Of a stretch of DNA of 64,000 nucleotides, positions 1 to 12,100 are shown in pieces; within the stretch, counting starts at the first letter, position 1; each line of letters begins with the position of its first letter. Origin of the DNA: Endocalyx cinctus (taxonomy: Eukaryota; Ascomycota; Sordariomycetes; Amphisphaeriales; Apiosporaceae); assembly GCA_001600455.1 (NCBI GenBank), contig BCKC01000006.1, positions 2,542,001-2,606,000 on the forward strand, in the 5' to 3' direction. A program made the translations under genes and the position numbers. The notes below the pieces were generated by a model. The model saw only the letters and a list, made by a program, of their open reading frames with translations. It was not told where the DNA came from and searched no databases.

Positions 1-3000
1 TTCGGTGGGGTTGGGTGGCAATTATCCCACTTTCCTTGTTCTAGCATGTAGTGGACGCACATGTACTATACATTGCTGGAATGTACTATACATTACACTA
101 CCGGAAGAGCGTCCTGGAAACTCCTTATCAAAGCGTCACCTAGCTCAAACCCCCCCACCGGTATCCCCTTCCGCCTTGATTATCAAAAATGAAATGTACC
201 GTACACTATGCAGTAGTGTCCATACATGCGTGCCTATCCTGTCCACTAATATGTATATATTTAGTCGGAGCTCTGGCCAGCTTCTAACTCCTTTTCCGAT
301 TTGAGTAGGAGAGGAACAAAAGCCGTACAGTAGTGTGCTTCAGTGCAGTAGTAACCGGGTATCTAGTAGTAGTACTATCTAGTAGTCGTCATGGTCTTGA
401 GGACATCATCACCCTCCGAGACGCATCCAACAGCATGTCCCGGTCGCTCATCCACGAGTCAGACATGCGGTGATTTGGGGTTTACTGTGTTTTCATTGCG
501 CGAGGAATAGAGTTTAGGGAGCTGAGCCAAGCAATTAGGACGAAAATCATGATGCCGTGACCGTTATGTATCTTTGTGATTATTTGTGATTACGGCCTTC
601 GATACATATCACCAGCATCTTTTTGTCCAAACTGACATGCTCTTGGCATCATTGCTTACGGCGTGTTAACTCTAGGTCCTCTCTCTCGGTTATAGGTGGT
701 AATATTCATCAAACTTAAATCACTTCTAGATAGGTCGTATAAATTGTAATACCCATGATGATTCATTGCCGTTAAAAAAAGGGGGGGGTGGCAGAATTAT
801 GTACATACTGTATCTCAAATATCAGAACGTTAACCCGTCAAATTTTAACTCAAGTCACTCGTCTTTTTTAGATCAAAGGAGTAAGAGGGTCGGCCCGACC
901 AACCATTTAACTCCGTACCGGATGGTCGGATGCGGAGATGCCAGCAGTGATGCTCATTTTGATAGCATAAGATCTATGCAGGATTTTTGGGATAATGCCG
1001 CAGGTACATACCAAGGCATCGTAGTGCTGAACATATCAGCTCGGGAAGATACTTACCTTTTTTTTTTCGTTACTGATTGGTATCTCCTACCTCCGCGTGA
1101 AATTTCCGCGTGTGGACCACGTGTGATGGATGGGGCGGAGGGACAGAAAAGAATCTTCTTCGAGTTAGGATAGCTATCTTAATATTATCTTAAGACCTCA
1201 GATATTACACCGCTAAAGCTGCATGCAACGGTACAGCTCGTATAAACGCCGCTGGTCCGCATGAAAGATATCCTGTACATATAGGTTTTGACAGACGCGT
1301 AATATACACGGAGAAAGCTATATATACACGCGCATATTAGAAACTAAATAGGTATATGATCGAAGCAGCCCCGGCATTTTCTCATTTCTCGTCACCCCTT
1401 TCCTTATGGACCCGCTACGGTAAGTTGACTCATCGCCGAGAGGCCGAGTTCTTGAAGATGAAATCTAGAATGCCACGCTTAGAAAGAATATGGCTTATTC
1501 TCCTATAATCCCGGGTTAACGATACATGAAAAGGACGAGACAATCCAGCTGACCGGCGAGAAAAAGAGGAAAAGTAACACAATTTGACTAGCTTAGATAC
1601 GTAGGTATATGCATACTCGGTTCTTTCAGCCCTTTATCTCCATATCTCACCTAAACACACCACGACGCCCTTCCGATCCAAGATGATCTAGATATCGTAG
1701 TAATGTGTAGTGGAAGATAGCTGTATCAAACGAGATACCGGCATAACCGGTCTCTCTCAATATTAGGAATTACGAATTGTACAAGTTGTCCTCGAGAAAT
1801 CTTATCTTGAACCCAGCTCTACTCTTCTTTCCAATTCTCTCTACCGAAGTTCTTTTTTTGTCATAAGCCATCCCCACCGCCCCTCCTCCCCTTATTTCCT
1901 CCCCTTTTCTCATTTCCCGCCTTGTTCTACTATATACAAAGTAAAGCATGGTAGGCGCGTAGTATCTTCCAACTTTCTCGTAAAATTAAACCTCCTCATC
2001 TCTTTCGCATGACATCTTGAAGACTTTATAGGTTGTGTTGTCCATACGGAGACAACTAGGATCATAATAGATACCTAGGTAGTCTCCCTGATGACGAAAT
2101 ACAAGTGCCGACACGTCGAATGCTGGACAGTATAGTAGTTCAGTTGCTGTATGTGATACCGAGCATAGACTTCCGCTCCTCCCCTCCTCGTGTTCGAATA
2201 GACGGAATTAATTTCGCTGAACGATCACGTTAAATGCTACTTCGTATCTTTATCTCAGACCACAGATGACGTCGCGATCTTCTTATCGCATAACACAATT
2301 ATAGAATAGATACCACTTTACGAATTTGCCCATATACTCCTTAAAATAGCTTTATATTATATTATACTCTATAAGATATAGGGAGAGTGGTAGACGAGAA
2401 TCGTCCCCCCCCCCTCTTTGGCTCTGAATTACTCCATCTACCACGTCCTGTCCCCTTCCAATTCGCCTTCTTTTTACTCACTTATCCATCTCGGGAATTT
2501 TATCAGGGGTATTGGTCATATACGTATTGGTTAAATAACATATATCTATACCAGCTACGTCCTCACGGTTTTTCTCCGGGTAACTTGAGTAGGAATAGTA
2601 TCTATAGGAGTGGAAACTCCCTCCTTATAAATAAAACGAGGAGGTTTGAAGTAATACAATCATAATATCATAATCACATTCGTTTAAATATACTTCTCCC
2701 TAGTAGCTAAGCTCTATGTACTAACTTCACTCGCATTGCACTCCAGCGTATCACCCACCCTTACAAGTTCTCAGTCAATTTTGTGACCAAACTGTATATC
2801 CATCGTAAAGCTTTCGTAACATTTCTAGGGCATCAAATCCTCAACTCGTAGGCTACAGTGTGGCTGCCCATCTCCTTCTCACCGTTCAAAATCTCCTCCA
2901 CGTACGGCCGACGGAGGGTAAGAAGAATAACCTGGAATTAGTGGACAGCTCATGATAAGAAGGTTCAATCCATGGATATACGCTACTTACTGTTTCGAGC

Positions 3001-4087
3001 AACCGCGCAAGGTGTAATACCTGTTTCCTTATTCGCGCAATCGCGGCCGTCATGACTCTCTTCGACTGACGCGGCTTTTACTATAAAAACCGCACGAGGT
3101 AACGCTATAGATTAGCCACTTTAAAGTATGCTTCTAGGTGAGGAGAGGACCGTGGCGCCATGTTTGTGTAGGATCACGTAAGGAAACAGGCGATATATGC
3201 TGCCTGCTTTGTGGAATGTTTCTTCTTCTAACGGTGTTACCTACCGCAGAACGAGGATTCGTCTTTCTCTCGGCGTACATATAAATGTGATATAACCCGG
3301 AATCATAAGTATATGTGACGAAGACAGGCCAAGTATTGAGAGTGTCTCCAGGAGATAGTTGTGACCGTGAAACATCCATTACCTGGCATCAGTAACTGTA
3401 GCTGACAGCTGATAGAATAGGCTACAAAAAATATTAAAATATAGTAAAGTAGTTTTTTCTTCTGAATTCTGTAGTAAGAAAGTTGCTCGGGGAGGGGATT
3501 CATAATACCAACAATATTATCAGAGGGAGGACATCCGACACGGAAAGAAATCAACGAAGCCAGTATGCAGGATATCGTTTTGTCTTGATACTTTGATTAT
3601 GATCTATTAACTATCTCCTTTTCACAAGCATCGTAACATCTGACATCACTGTACTAAGCGTTTTAAAAACCCCTCCCGCCTCATCCGCACATTACTTTGC
3701 AGTAACCAGGGTTCACTCGTATTCATGGTTTTTCGTCTTCTTAGCGCAATCTCGTAAGCCCTCCAATCTTTCATCCATTTTCTCTTCCTCTCCTGCGTCT
3801 TCTACTTGTGTGTTTTTCGGGGGGAAACTCTCGCCGTCCAGTTCGGACTGCGCACGTAAGGCACGATGTTGGTGGCGAAATACGAGGCCCTTTGCCGTCC
3901 GATCTATTAATTCGCCGAGAAGTTTATGATAAAAAAAAAACTCGAGAGAGCAACACGGCACGCGCGGGGTGCCAAATGGTTACGTTGATCCTTTGTGAGA
4001 TTCGTTCGACGTCGCATCCTTTAATCTCAACATCTGCACATCCACGTGGACGATGTTTGAGAGAGACGGAACGGTATCATGTTTGTC
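1..4087. other. Gene-free AT-rich spacer
   Basis: No reading frame in this 4.1 kb stretch shows a recognisable domain, a codon bias like the neighbouring exons or a credible set of splice sites. The longest open frames are about 80-158 codons and are low-complexity or antisense to the CK2 beta gene. I see no tRNA boxes, transposase or other coding relic. Confidence 0.6.
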
Positions 4088-5166
4088 CTACAATTCTGAT
4101 TCAGCACCGTTCGTCTCTACAGCCATGGGGCTTCCTCCCTGACCTCTCGGTCTTCGTGGTCTATGCCTTCGCACCGGCCGTCCGTTCATATTCATACTCT
4201 CATCATCGTCTTCGGTGTCCGGGTTATCCTGTGCGAACCTACGCGCTTCGTCCAACTCGTTCAAGTCATCGGGCTTGTCCCTGAGCCATTGCATGCGAGG
4301 TCCCGAGCGGGCCACCTCGGATACTCGAAAACCGTAAATACGTGGTTCGTAAATCTTATTGGCACCCAGGCCGGGCGCAGTGTTACACATATACATTCCA
4401 TTCAGCATGTCTTTATCCTCTGCGGCGATCCTCGCGTTGGCTAAGACCTCGGGACCGCGCTTTGTAAGGTCATATTCGGGGAAGGTAAGCAGAAATAATG
4501 ACCCAAAGGTTCTACCAAAGAAGGCGCCATCGACAGTCTGAAATCGACTGTTGGGGGGTACATAAACGTCGAGACAAGAGGGACAGAAGAGTTTGACGGT
4601 CTCTTCACCGGGGATATCGGACAGACCAACAGGGAGTGTTCGAGCCTGATCACAAAAACTGCGAGGGCAGCTGCCAAAGTGACCAAGCTCGTACTTTTCA
4701 GACATTTGTTGTATACCGGCGCGAGAGCAGATAAATCGTTGGTGGATAAGACCGTAAAGCATCTCGGCGGAGGACTCGATGACGGAGAGATCACTAGCAA
4801 TTCTGCTATGGTTTCGTCGTTCGTTGTGCCGCATTCGATCGACGGTACCTTCGATAGATTCGTCTTCATCTTCCTCATCTTCTTCCTCGTCTTCCTCGTC
4901 TTCTTCAGGTTCGACATCGAGTATCATCTGGATTTCAAGAATGAAATTGTTAACCTCGAGATTTATAGAAATAGAATTGGAGGTTAACGGGGAGGGCGAA
5001 AACTTACTTCTAATGCTTCCTTATACATGGCGACCTGGGTTTGTAGTCCGGTCAAGTTGAAGTCATCCTCAATAAACTCTTCAGATACCTCGGCAAAGTA
5101 TTCGTGGCCAAGAAGGGAGCAGAATGAGGAGATCCATGATTCAGGAGTCCCCGAAGAGGAAGACAT
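4088..5166 (-). CDS. CKB1: Casein kinase 2 regulatory (beta) subunit
   Basis: This is the regulatory beta subunit of the CK2 tetramer, which docks substrates and stabilises the catalytic alpha subunits in nucleus and cytoplasm. There are two exons, 5166-5008 and 4927-4088, joined at phase 0 (GTAAGT donor, CAG acceptor), giving 332 residues. The start MSSSSGTPESW resembles family N termini, and an upstream in-frame ATG at 5211 is less likely. A very acidic stretch (about residues 58-77) is followed by the zinc-binding core, with Cys at about 140, 145, 168 and 171, the family spacing of 5/23/3, around the motif LPVGLSDIPGE. The C terminus carries a basic Arg/Pro-rich tail. Fungi often have two CK2 beta paralogues; the acidic insert favours the CKB1 type, but that assignment is inferred. 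Confidence 0.95.
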
Positions 5167-6474
5167 GGCAGACAAATAGGCGTCAATGCCGGTTACGTGG
5201 TGACGCGGCAAAGGAAATAGTCGGCGATGATGATACCGTTCTTTGTATTGTTAGATTGGTAGACGGAAGATGACGAGAGTGATGAAAAAAAAAAAAAAAA
5301 GACGATGGCGAGAATGACGAGGATATTAAGCTATGCTGATTGAAATAATATCAGTATTAATATCAATATCTTGGTATAACAAGATAAATACTAACTTGAA
5401 CCTGGTTCGGTAACAGAATGGAGGGGTGAATCGATTTAACGAAAGGAAACACGAAAAAATACCCCACCAATTTTATCGATCTGTTAGAAATGTGAAGGAG
5501 TAATAAGGTCAATAATAAAAATAATGACTATGATAACGACATTCTGTCTACTACCTAACCTAGGTTATTAAATTGCTGATAAGTATGTAGCTTTGGTTGA
5601 TTGTATTCAAAAGTGACAATTTAGTTTTTTATGTGTTTATTTTTATTTTTTTTCGTTGTTGTTTTTGGTAAAGTACATACGTTTTTTTGGTACTAATCAG
5701 GGTCTTTCAAGAAAAAGGCGGACGATCTGATGTGATTGTGATAATGATAGATTTGGGATCTTAATTAATTGATTGGAATTTGGTTAAGTTAATTATTATT
5801 ATTACGACTTCCAGACCCAAGCCGTAGGCGTAGGCATTCAGGGTGAGGAATTGGAGAAAATCCAGCAGAATCGAGGCTGGACTCTCATCAAGAAAATAGT
5901 GGGACTTGCTTAATATTTTATCTTGGCATCTTGGCTGCTAGGGTTTTATGGGTTTATGAAATATTAGGCGTCTTCAGGCTTCCACGCCCTATATGTACAT
6001 TTTCAGGCTTTTAGTAGGCCCCTTCACTATAGATAAATACTGGTTACGTGATTATCCGTTTACCGATAGTACTATATACCGTACAATGGCATTCGAGATG
6101 GCCGAATCCTGTACAACACAGCCTACCTGCCAGCTGCCTACTACGTACTGTACAAATACGGTAGGTACCGACCTTAGGTAATTGCAGTAGCTTCAAGCTA
6201 CTGTGTACGTAGTACATACACAGTATATTATAGGCAGGTCTACTCCTGAGGCCTAGCCCTTTCTATAGCCTTCGTGTACAAGTAGTACTCCGTATTTTCT
6301 ATCCATATCCATATCCAATGTACGAAGTATCGCTCGCATCCGTGGATCTTTCTGTAGCTTCACTTATTAACCTGACCTAGGAATATATACCTATATATTT
6401 ATATTTTGCTTAGAAATTAAATCTTTTCAATGACCTTCTTCACTATACATATAATCCCCAGATAACCAGAAGCT
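5167..6474. other. Spacer between CK2 beta and JmjC genes
   Basis: This AT-rich stretch separates two divergently transcribed genes and presumably contains both promoters. It holds A and T runs (for example 5285-5300) and one copy of the palindrome-like word TACTCCGTA at 6286-6294. I see no coding sequence. Confidence 0.55.
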
Positions 6475-7497
6475 ATGAGAGCTACGACAAATTTCAAAAA
6501 GAGTTTTCAATATCGAAAAACAACAAGATATGTAACTCAGTTGTTTACAATTCAACATCATCGCTGTTTCCACCATGTCCCAAGTGTACCGTTACTTTCA
6601 GGCTATGTCGATGTAAACACCTTCCGAGCTGGATCCTGGTGGTCTAACGAGACTCCGGTTCTTATTAAAGGCTACCGTGATAGTTCCACACTTCCAGCCA
6701 TAGGGAAATGGTTTCTACAAACTGACCATGGTCCTTATAAGTCATTTTCAAATTATATCAGGAAATATTCTCAGTTTCATTTCCCATATGAATTCACAAA
6801 ACCATCCATACCGGAAGTCTTTGAGAACTTTCTATCGTGGGTAATGCAGCAAAAAGATGAAGAAATCATACCTTATCTTTTAGAACTGAAGCAGATTCTT
6901 AACTCTGATCTTGAGTCACATTTTCAGCAAATGTCTGCTCCTCTCGGGCTAATTATTCGTGCGAGCGATTACAACTTGACAAAGCAAACCCAATCCGACC
7001 TTATAAAACAGCTTTATATTACTCAATGCTCTCTAGAATTTCTACCACCAACCGTGCAAGAAGATTTACCTATCCCGGATATCGTCACCCACGCGGGTAA
7101 AGGTGATATATATGCTTCTAGTATCTGGCTTGGCCTTCAGCCTACATACACCCCTCTACACCGTGATCCAAATCATAACATATTTTGCCAGCTGGCTGCA
7201 TCCAAGATAGTGCGCCTTATATCACCTAAAATGGGCTTAGCTGTCTGGACCCGTGTTAGGAGACAGCTTGGAGACGGTGGCAATTCCCGTCTTCGAGGTA
7301 TTGAGATGATGGATGGCCCGGAAAAGGAATTGCTTCACCATGCCGTTTGGCTTGACGCGCAGCGCTTTGAAGACACCCAAGAAGTTGTTGTACAGCCCGG
7401 GGATGCTTTATTTATTCCCAAAGGTTGGTGGCATAGCGTGATAAGTGATGGTGAAGATGGAGGCGTTAATGCATCCGTCAATTGGTGGTTCAGGTAA
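6475..7497 (+). CDS. JmjC / cupin-8 domain protein (putative 2-oxoglutarate Fe(II) oxygenase)
   Basis: A single-exon gene of 340 residues. The C-terminal half is a cupin-8/JmjC fold: HRD gives the His-x-Asp iron pair (H229, D231) and PKGWWHSV gives the distal His (H320), with the WW pair typical of small JmjC hydroxylases and tRNA wybutosine-related or FIH-like proteins. The reaction would be Fe(II)/2-oxoglutarate-dependent hydroxylation or demethylation; the substrate cannot be read from sequence. The first 35 residues are basic and almost free of acidic residues (FKKSFQYRKTTRY), which could act as a mitochondrial presequence (inference). Codons are more AT-ending than in the laccase or GH94 genes of this window. 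It is divergent from CK2 beta and converges with the MFS gene, whose stop lies 167 bp away. Confidence 0.85.
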   Translation: MRATTNFKKSFQYRKTTRYVTQLFTIQHHRCFHHVPSVPLLSGYVDVNTFRAGSWWSNETPVLIKGYRDSSTLPAIGKWFLQTDHGPYKSFSNYIRKYSQFHFPYEFTKPSIPEVFENFLSWVMQQKDEEIIPYLLELKQILNSDLESHFQQMSAPLGLIIRASDYNLTKQTQSDLIKQLYITQCSLEFLPPTVQEDLPIPDIVTHAGKGDIYASSIWLGLQPTYTPLHRDPNHNIFCQLAASKIVRLISPKMGLAVWTRVRRQLGDGGNSRLRGIEMMDGPEKELLHHAVWLDAQRFEDTQEVVVQPGDALFIPKGWWHSVISDGEDGGVNASVNWWFR

Positions 7498-7663
7498 TTC
7501 ATTTTAACCTCGAACCACTCAATTCCTCTTAGTATCGTTCATCTCCCTTCGAAACGATACACTAGTGGATACTGCGAGATATTCAACGGAGTTCGAGTAT
7601 GTTCGCTTAAAGAGCTAGGAAATCTTCGTGTACTTTTTTTTCTCTCGAATGGACGATTCAGTC

Positions 7664-9175
7664 TTAGTTCTCGGCGCTTTCTGTCGTCTTAGTACTGATG
7701 GGCCTGATGGTATCAAGCTCTCTCATTTCTTCCACGTCACTTGATCTTCGAGGATCAGGTTCTTGACTATCCGTTTCATGAACGTGAAGCGGCACGTTCA
7801 CGAACATAACGAATAGTCCGAGATCGTAGGCGATTCGGAGAGATCCGGCTACAACGAATGCAATCCAAAACCTGTCATTTCCGGCGAGAAGGCCAGTAAT
7901 ACTAGGTCCTATTGTAGAAGCCAAGGTTCTCAAGGTGCTGGTGATCCCGTTAACTGCCGTCCTTTCCTCCGGTTTCACCACTGCCGCGATGAAAGCCGCC
8001 CGAGGAGCTTGGTCCATATTGTTTAATCCCATGCGAATAAAGAATAGTATGACCGTCAAGGTGACTCCGTTAGGGAACGGGAACAGTAGGACAGCAGCTG
8101 ACGACGGGAGGTGCGTGAATACCATAGTTTTAATCAAGCCGAGATACCGCACGAGGGGACTGCCCAAAACGGTCGAGACGAAGGCGAGGAAATAACTTGC
8201 CGAGGATATATCACCAAGGAACGACTTTGAAACATCAAATTTGCGGTCAAAGAAGTAGTTGGTGAGCGAAAATGACACCATACCGTCTGCTAAAGAATCC
8301 ACAGTCAGTAGAAACCACAACTTATACATCGTCATTCGCGTTGCGGAGGAGACCTGAGAAATCCGACTTTTCTGCTGAGGTGGCTCTTGCACGGAAGATG
8401 GTGACGTCTCCATGTCTGTATCCACCGAAGGTGTCATTTCTCCGTCGGATTCTTCCTCGCTCCCTTCGTGAAGTAGCATTTCACCTTCCCCGGTTTTTCC
8501 TTGGGGCTCATCGACCAGTTCACACTTCTTGCTCATCAACAGTGTGCATAGAACATTTAATAGTCCCATGACTATGTAAAGCCAAAATATCCCATGATAA
8601 GCATCCGTTTCGGTCCACCCGTCACGCCGGCGTAAGAACTCAACGAAGCGCCCGGAGAACTCGGTTCCTGCAGCTGATCCCAAGATCGCAGTGGCCACAT
8701 ACCAAGAAAGGACATCGGGGCGAGTCTTTGGCGTCGTTAAATGTGAGAGAGTAGATTCCTCTATAGCACGGAAAGGCCCAAAATCACTGCCTGTCGCGCT
8801 AATTACGCCGATAACGGCAGCGAAAAGCAATATCCAGAAATTCTCGAAATATGAAAATACGAGGCCTGATACGACCATCATGCATGCACCGAGGAAGAGG
8901 ACACGTCGTCGACCGACCTTGTCGGCGACAAACGTCAACAGCAGAGACAAAAATACGTCGCCACCCAGTGTTAGCGTCATGAACAATCCTATCTGAGCAT
9001 CGGAAAATTCAAGCGACGAAAAGAATAATGCAATGACCAAGGCCGCAGCTCCGTACGCAAACATCCGGCATGATCGAGCAATGATGATGAGCCAAGCGTC
9101 CGAGCCGGTGGCGTAAACCGAAGCAACGCCGAACTCGTTATAGAGCCATTTTAGCGAGTTGAGGGGCGATAACAT
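7664..9175 (-). CDS. Major facilitator superfamily transporter
   Basis: An intronless 503-residue membrane protein with about 11-12 hydrophobic segments. MFS motif A is visible after the second or third segment as ADKVGRRR (residues 84-91). A long acidic, Ser/Thr-rich cytoplasmic loop (about residues 215-275) separates the two six-helix halves, and the C-terminal tail is hydrophilic. It sits in the plasma or an organelle membrane and moves a small solute; I cannot name the substrate. The start is the first ATG of the open frame, and the first 25 residues precede the first membrane segment. It converges with the JmjC gene and shows no operon-like partner. Confidence 0.88.
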   Translation of the reverse strand: MLSPLNSLKWLYNEFGVASVYATGSDAWLIIIARSCRMFAYGAAALVIALFFSSLEFSDAQIGLFMTLTLGGDVFLSLLLTFVADKVGRRRVLFLGACMMVVSGLVFSYFENFWILLFAAVIGVISATGSDFGPFRAIEESTLSHLTTPKTRPDVLSWYVATAILGSAAGTEFSGRFVEFLRRRDGWTETDAYHGIFWLYIVMGLLNVLCTLLMSKKCELVDEPQGKTGEGEMLLHEGSEEESDGEMTPSVDTDMETSPSSVQEPPQQKSRISQVSSATRMTMYKLWFLLTVDSLADGMVSFSLTNYFFDRKFDVSKSFLGDISSASYFLAFVSTVLGSPLVRYLGLIKTMVFTHLPSSAAVLLFPFPNGVTLTVILFFIRMGLNNMDQAPRAAFIAAVVKPEERTAVNGITSTLRTLASTIGPSITGLLAGNDRFWIAFVVAGSLRIAYDLGLFVMFVNVPLHVHETDSQEPDPRRSSDVEEMRELDTIRPISTKTTESAEN

Positions 9176-12100
9176 CGTTGTACTATAGGTTAAATTTCTG
9201 CGTAATTATGATCAATATGATCACTTAAAAATGCAAAAAAAGATATATATACTCAATGTAATTGATAATCTATATAAACGACAAGAAAGGCTTGACAAAA
9301 AGGTTTACAGAAATCCAAAATATTCATTGTCGGTTCTATCAGCTGGTTACATCACAAGCTGGTGGGGGTCGCTAGCTACACTAGATCATCGCTTAATTAA
9401 TTCCTTTACCGCTTCCGATGAGAATAACCGGCTTCGGACGCAGTACAACCCAGTCAGAGGCAGGCATTATTCGATTATTACTAAACTCAAAGTAGCTGTT
9501 CGCATTTTACCCCAACGGTTAGAATAACGAAATACTTTGCCAGTTTTGTGTCATTTATCATGAACTACCTAGGTAGGTATCTACATCTACATGTGCGGAG
9601 TAGGTAGGTAAATGCTATAAGCCGGTTATTAGTGATAATGTTAGGAATATCTAAGAGAGAGTATGGCTATAAGCGGATTAAGACGGAATGGAATGACTGA
9701 TCATCTGATGAAGGATTGAAGATGCTCGGAACGCCGGATGAATATTTACCGACGTAGGAAATACTTAGTTAGCATGCGGCACGGCTCCAGTCCTCTCCTT
9801 CTTTCGGTGGTTAGTTGTTATCTCCTATATCCAGAACTTGACTCATTTGGTCGTCTCCGTACCGACTTCAAGTTATGACTAAGAGCATACCCTAGCCGTC
9901 CACCGATAGAGGGACTGTTGGGATTTTATGTCAAGGCTACAACATAGGTAAAGTATACATATCATAAGAGTGCCTGTACTATAGGTATGGGTAAGTAGGA
10001 CTTGTTGTTGCACAAAGAGCTATGAAGTACCTATGGAGGAAAGTCACCTTATATACATAAGGGGAACAAACGAATGAGTTACGCCCCATGACATTTTATA
10101 TGTGCTGCACACCTAATCATGTTCACATTCTGAATATCTTCTATCATTAATCCTTATCAGTGTGGCTAGTTCTTCGGCTTATGACTCTTACAAGTTGTGG
10201 GACGGTTCTTCCATGGAACCTGATTTAGATCGTACCAACTAACAGCAAATACTAGGAGCGAAGGTAGTGTTCAGCTACCTGTCATCATCTCCTCACTGGC
10301 TTATTATCTTAAGGAGACGCGTACACTCTCAGTGAGATGTAAGACAGGGATGCAGCCCTACCAGGCCAAGCTGTAAAACTATGAGGCTATGGGGCTGGGA
10401 ATAATCCTCGAAATGCATATTACTTGTGGCGTGGGTGGAAGTCGTTGATATTAGACCTAAAGATAGATATAAATGTGACTTCTACCCTATCTCACGAGCA
10501 AATCAACGTTCCGAGACTATCGTGGCTAATGTTTGGGGGCTCGTTCGTCCATCCTCGAGCCACCACAGCATCACAGCTGGTTTTGCTACTGTTTTGGGTA
10601 TACTGAGTGTCAGTTGACCAAACACACACATAATAAGAAATGGAAATACGATGGATTCGTATTACTTCTCGTACCTAGTTGTGAAATTATGCCTGCCATA
10701 ACATCCTAAGTAAAGTTCTTGCTATTCTCGTGAGCCTATATTTCCACTTCGTAGTCTGACTTGATGGCAAAGGCGTTCCTGGCAGGCGCGCCGGCACCAA
10801 GTCAGACCCACGTGGGTTCATCTTCAACCCTGACTTTATGGCTGGCTGATACGTTCGGTGTGAACTTTTCCTATTATTAGGCCTTCGATACTTTCAACTC
10901 GTTGCCACGTGCTGTTCCTGAGAAATATGACACACTGGTTTCGTCGTGCCTAACAGAAGGAATCTATCCCGTGAATTCAGGTCAATATATTTTCTATTTT
11001 TGTTGTTGAAGCATTGTTGACCGTCTCGTATTTCGTTCGTGAGTTATGAAGTCGAGCCAAGTCATCATACTTGGGAGTTGGAGAGTTGTCAGGATGTCCA
11101 GTAAGAATCCCGCCCGAGCTTGTTAATGCTGTATCACCGACCAGCAAAGCAAGCGAAAACGGCCTCAGAAGTCACAAGACGCGAAATAAGTTGGATAGCA
11201 TGAAGTCGTCCCGAACGAAGCGCGGAGGGGATATTGTATGCAGATTACCCCCCTCTTGTTTCCGGGAAAAAACCTATCTTACCATGCAAGATTCAAATTT
11301 ATTTCCTGTTTAGCATGCATTCAACCTCGAAGTGCATTATGCCTTCTCGTGGTCGTCGCTACACAAACAAGTCTCGACTCGCCAGTTATGAGTGAAGATC
11401 CATGTACGATATGCGCCACGCCTCGTAATCAAGGTACGAAATTTATCAAAACCTTCAGGTGTCTAGTATACACTTATTGCGTAAACCTTCCGATCGTAAT
11501 ATGGCAGTTGTGGCTTGCATATGAGCCTTAAGAAGCCTTATCACGTTAAGATACACAACAATCGGTTACCAACCGGTTTCAGATCCACCCCAAACACACT
11601 GGTAAGTTTTCTTTTTCTTTTTTCTTAATCCTCTTCTTGTTGGATACTCGTGTCTTATGGACCGTACATGCGACTTCTACTTTTATGAAGTAATGACGTC
11701 AGTATATTCCTTTATATGGTCGAGGACGGCCGAGTCTTATCTAATACAATTCGAGCTGAGAGACAGCTGGAATTTCTTTTTTAAAAACTTCTTATTTTTA
11801 TCACACCCTACACGAGAGTCTAAAAGTATCAGGTGCTGCGAGCTGATATATACTACTACACCTCCCTGTAGTGCAAATTACAGGAGGAAGAGATCTGCAA
11901 TTCTAATATCGTCTATTCCGATATTAGACGTTCGGGACTTTCATCTAATTCATATAACAGACGGACCAACGTGATGAATACGAAGATCGGACTATACTAG
12001 TCGAGCCACAGCTGAACTAAGGCTTGCCGGTAGAAGAGGGGGGGAGAAAAAGCAATGTGCCCTTTTGTTCCTCCTTGAAGCTCTAGATGACCCGAGCGCC

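Noticed and set aside
3808..4284. 158-codon plus-strand frame overlapping the CK2 beta tail
   Set aside because: Mostly antisense to the CK2 beta coding exon and non-conserved in character.
10424..10617. Two overlapping frames of about 60 codons
   Set aside because: Short, no domain, no codon bias, and in different frames of the same AT-rich sequence.
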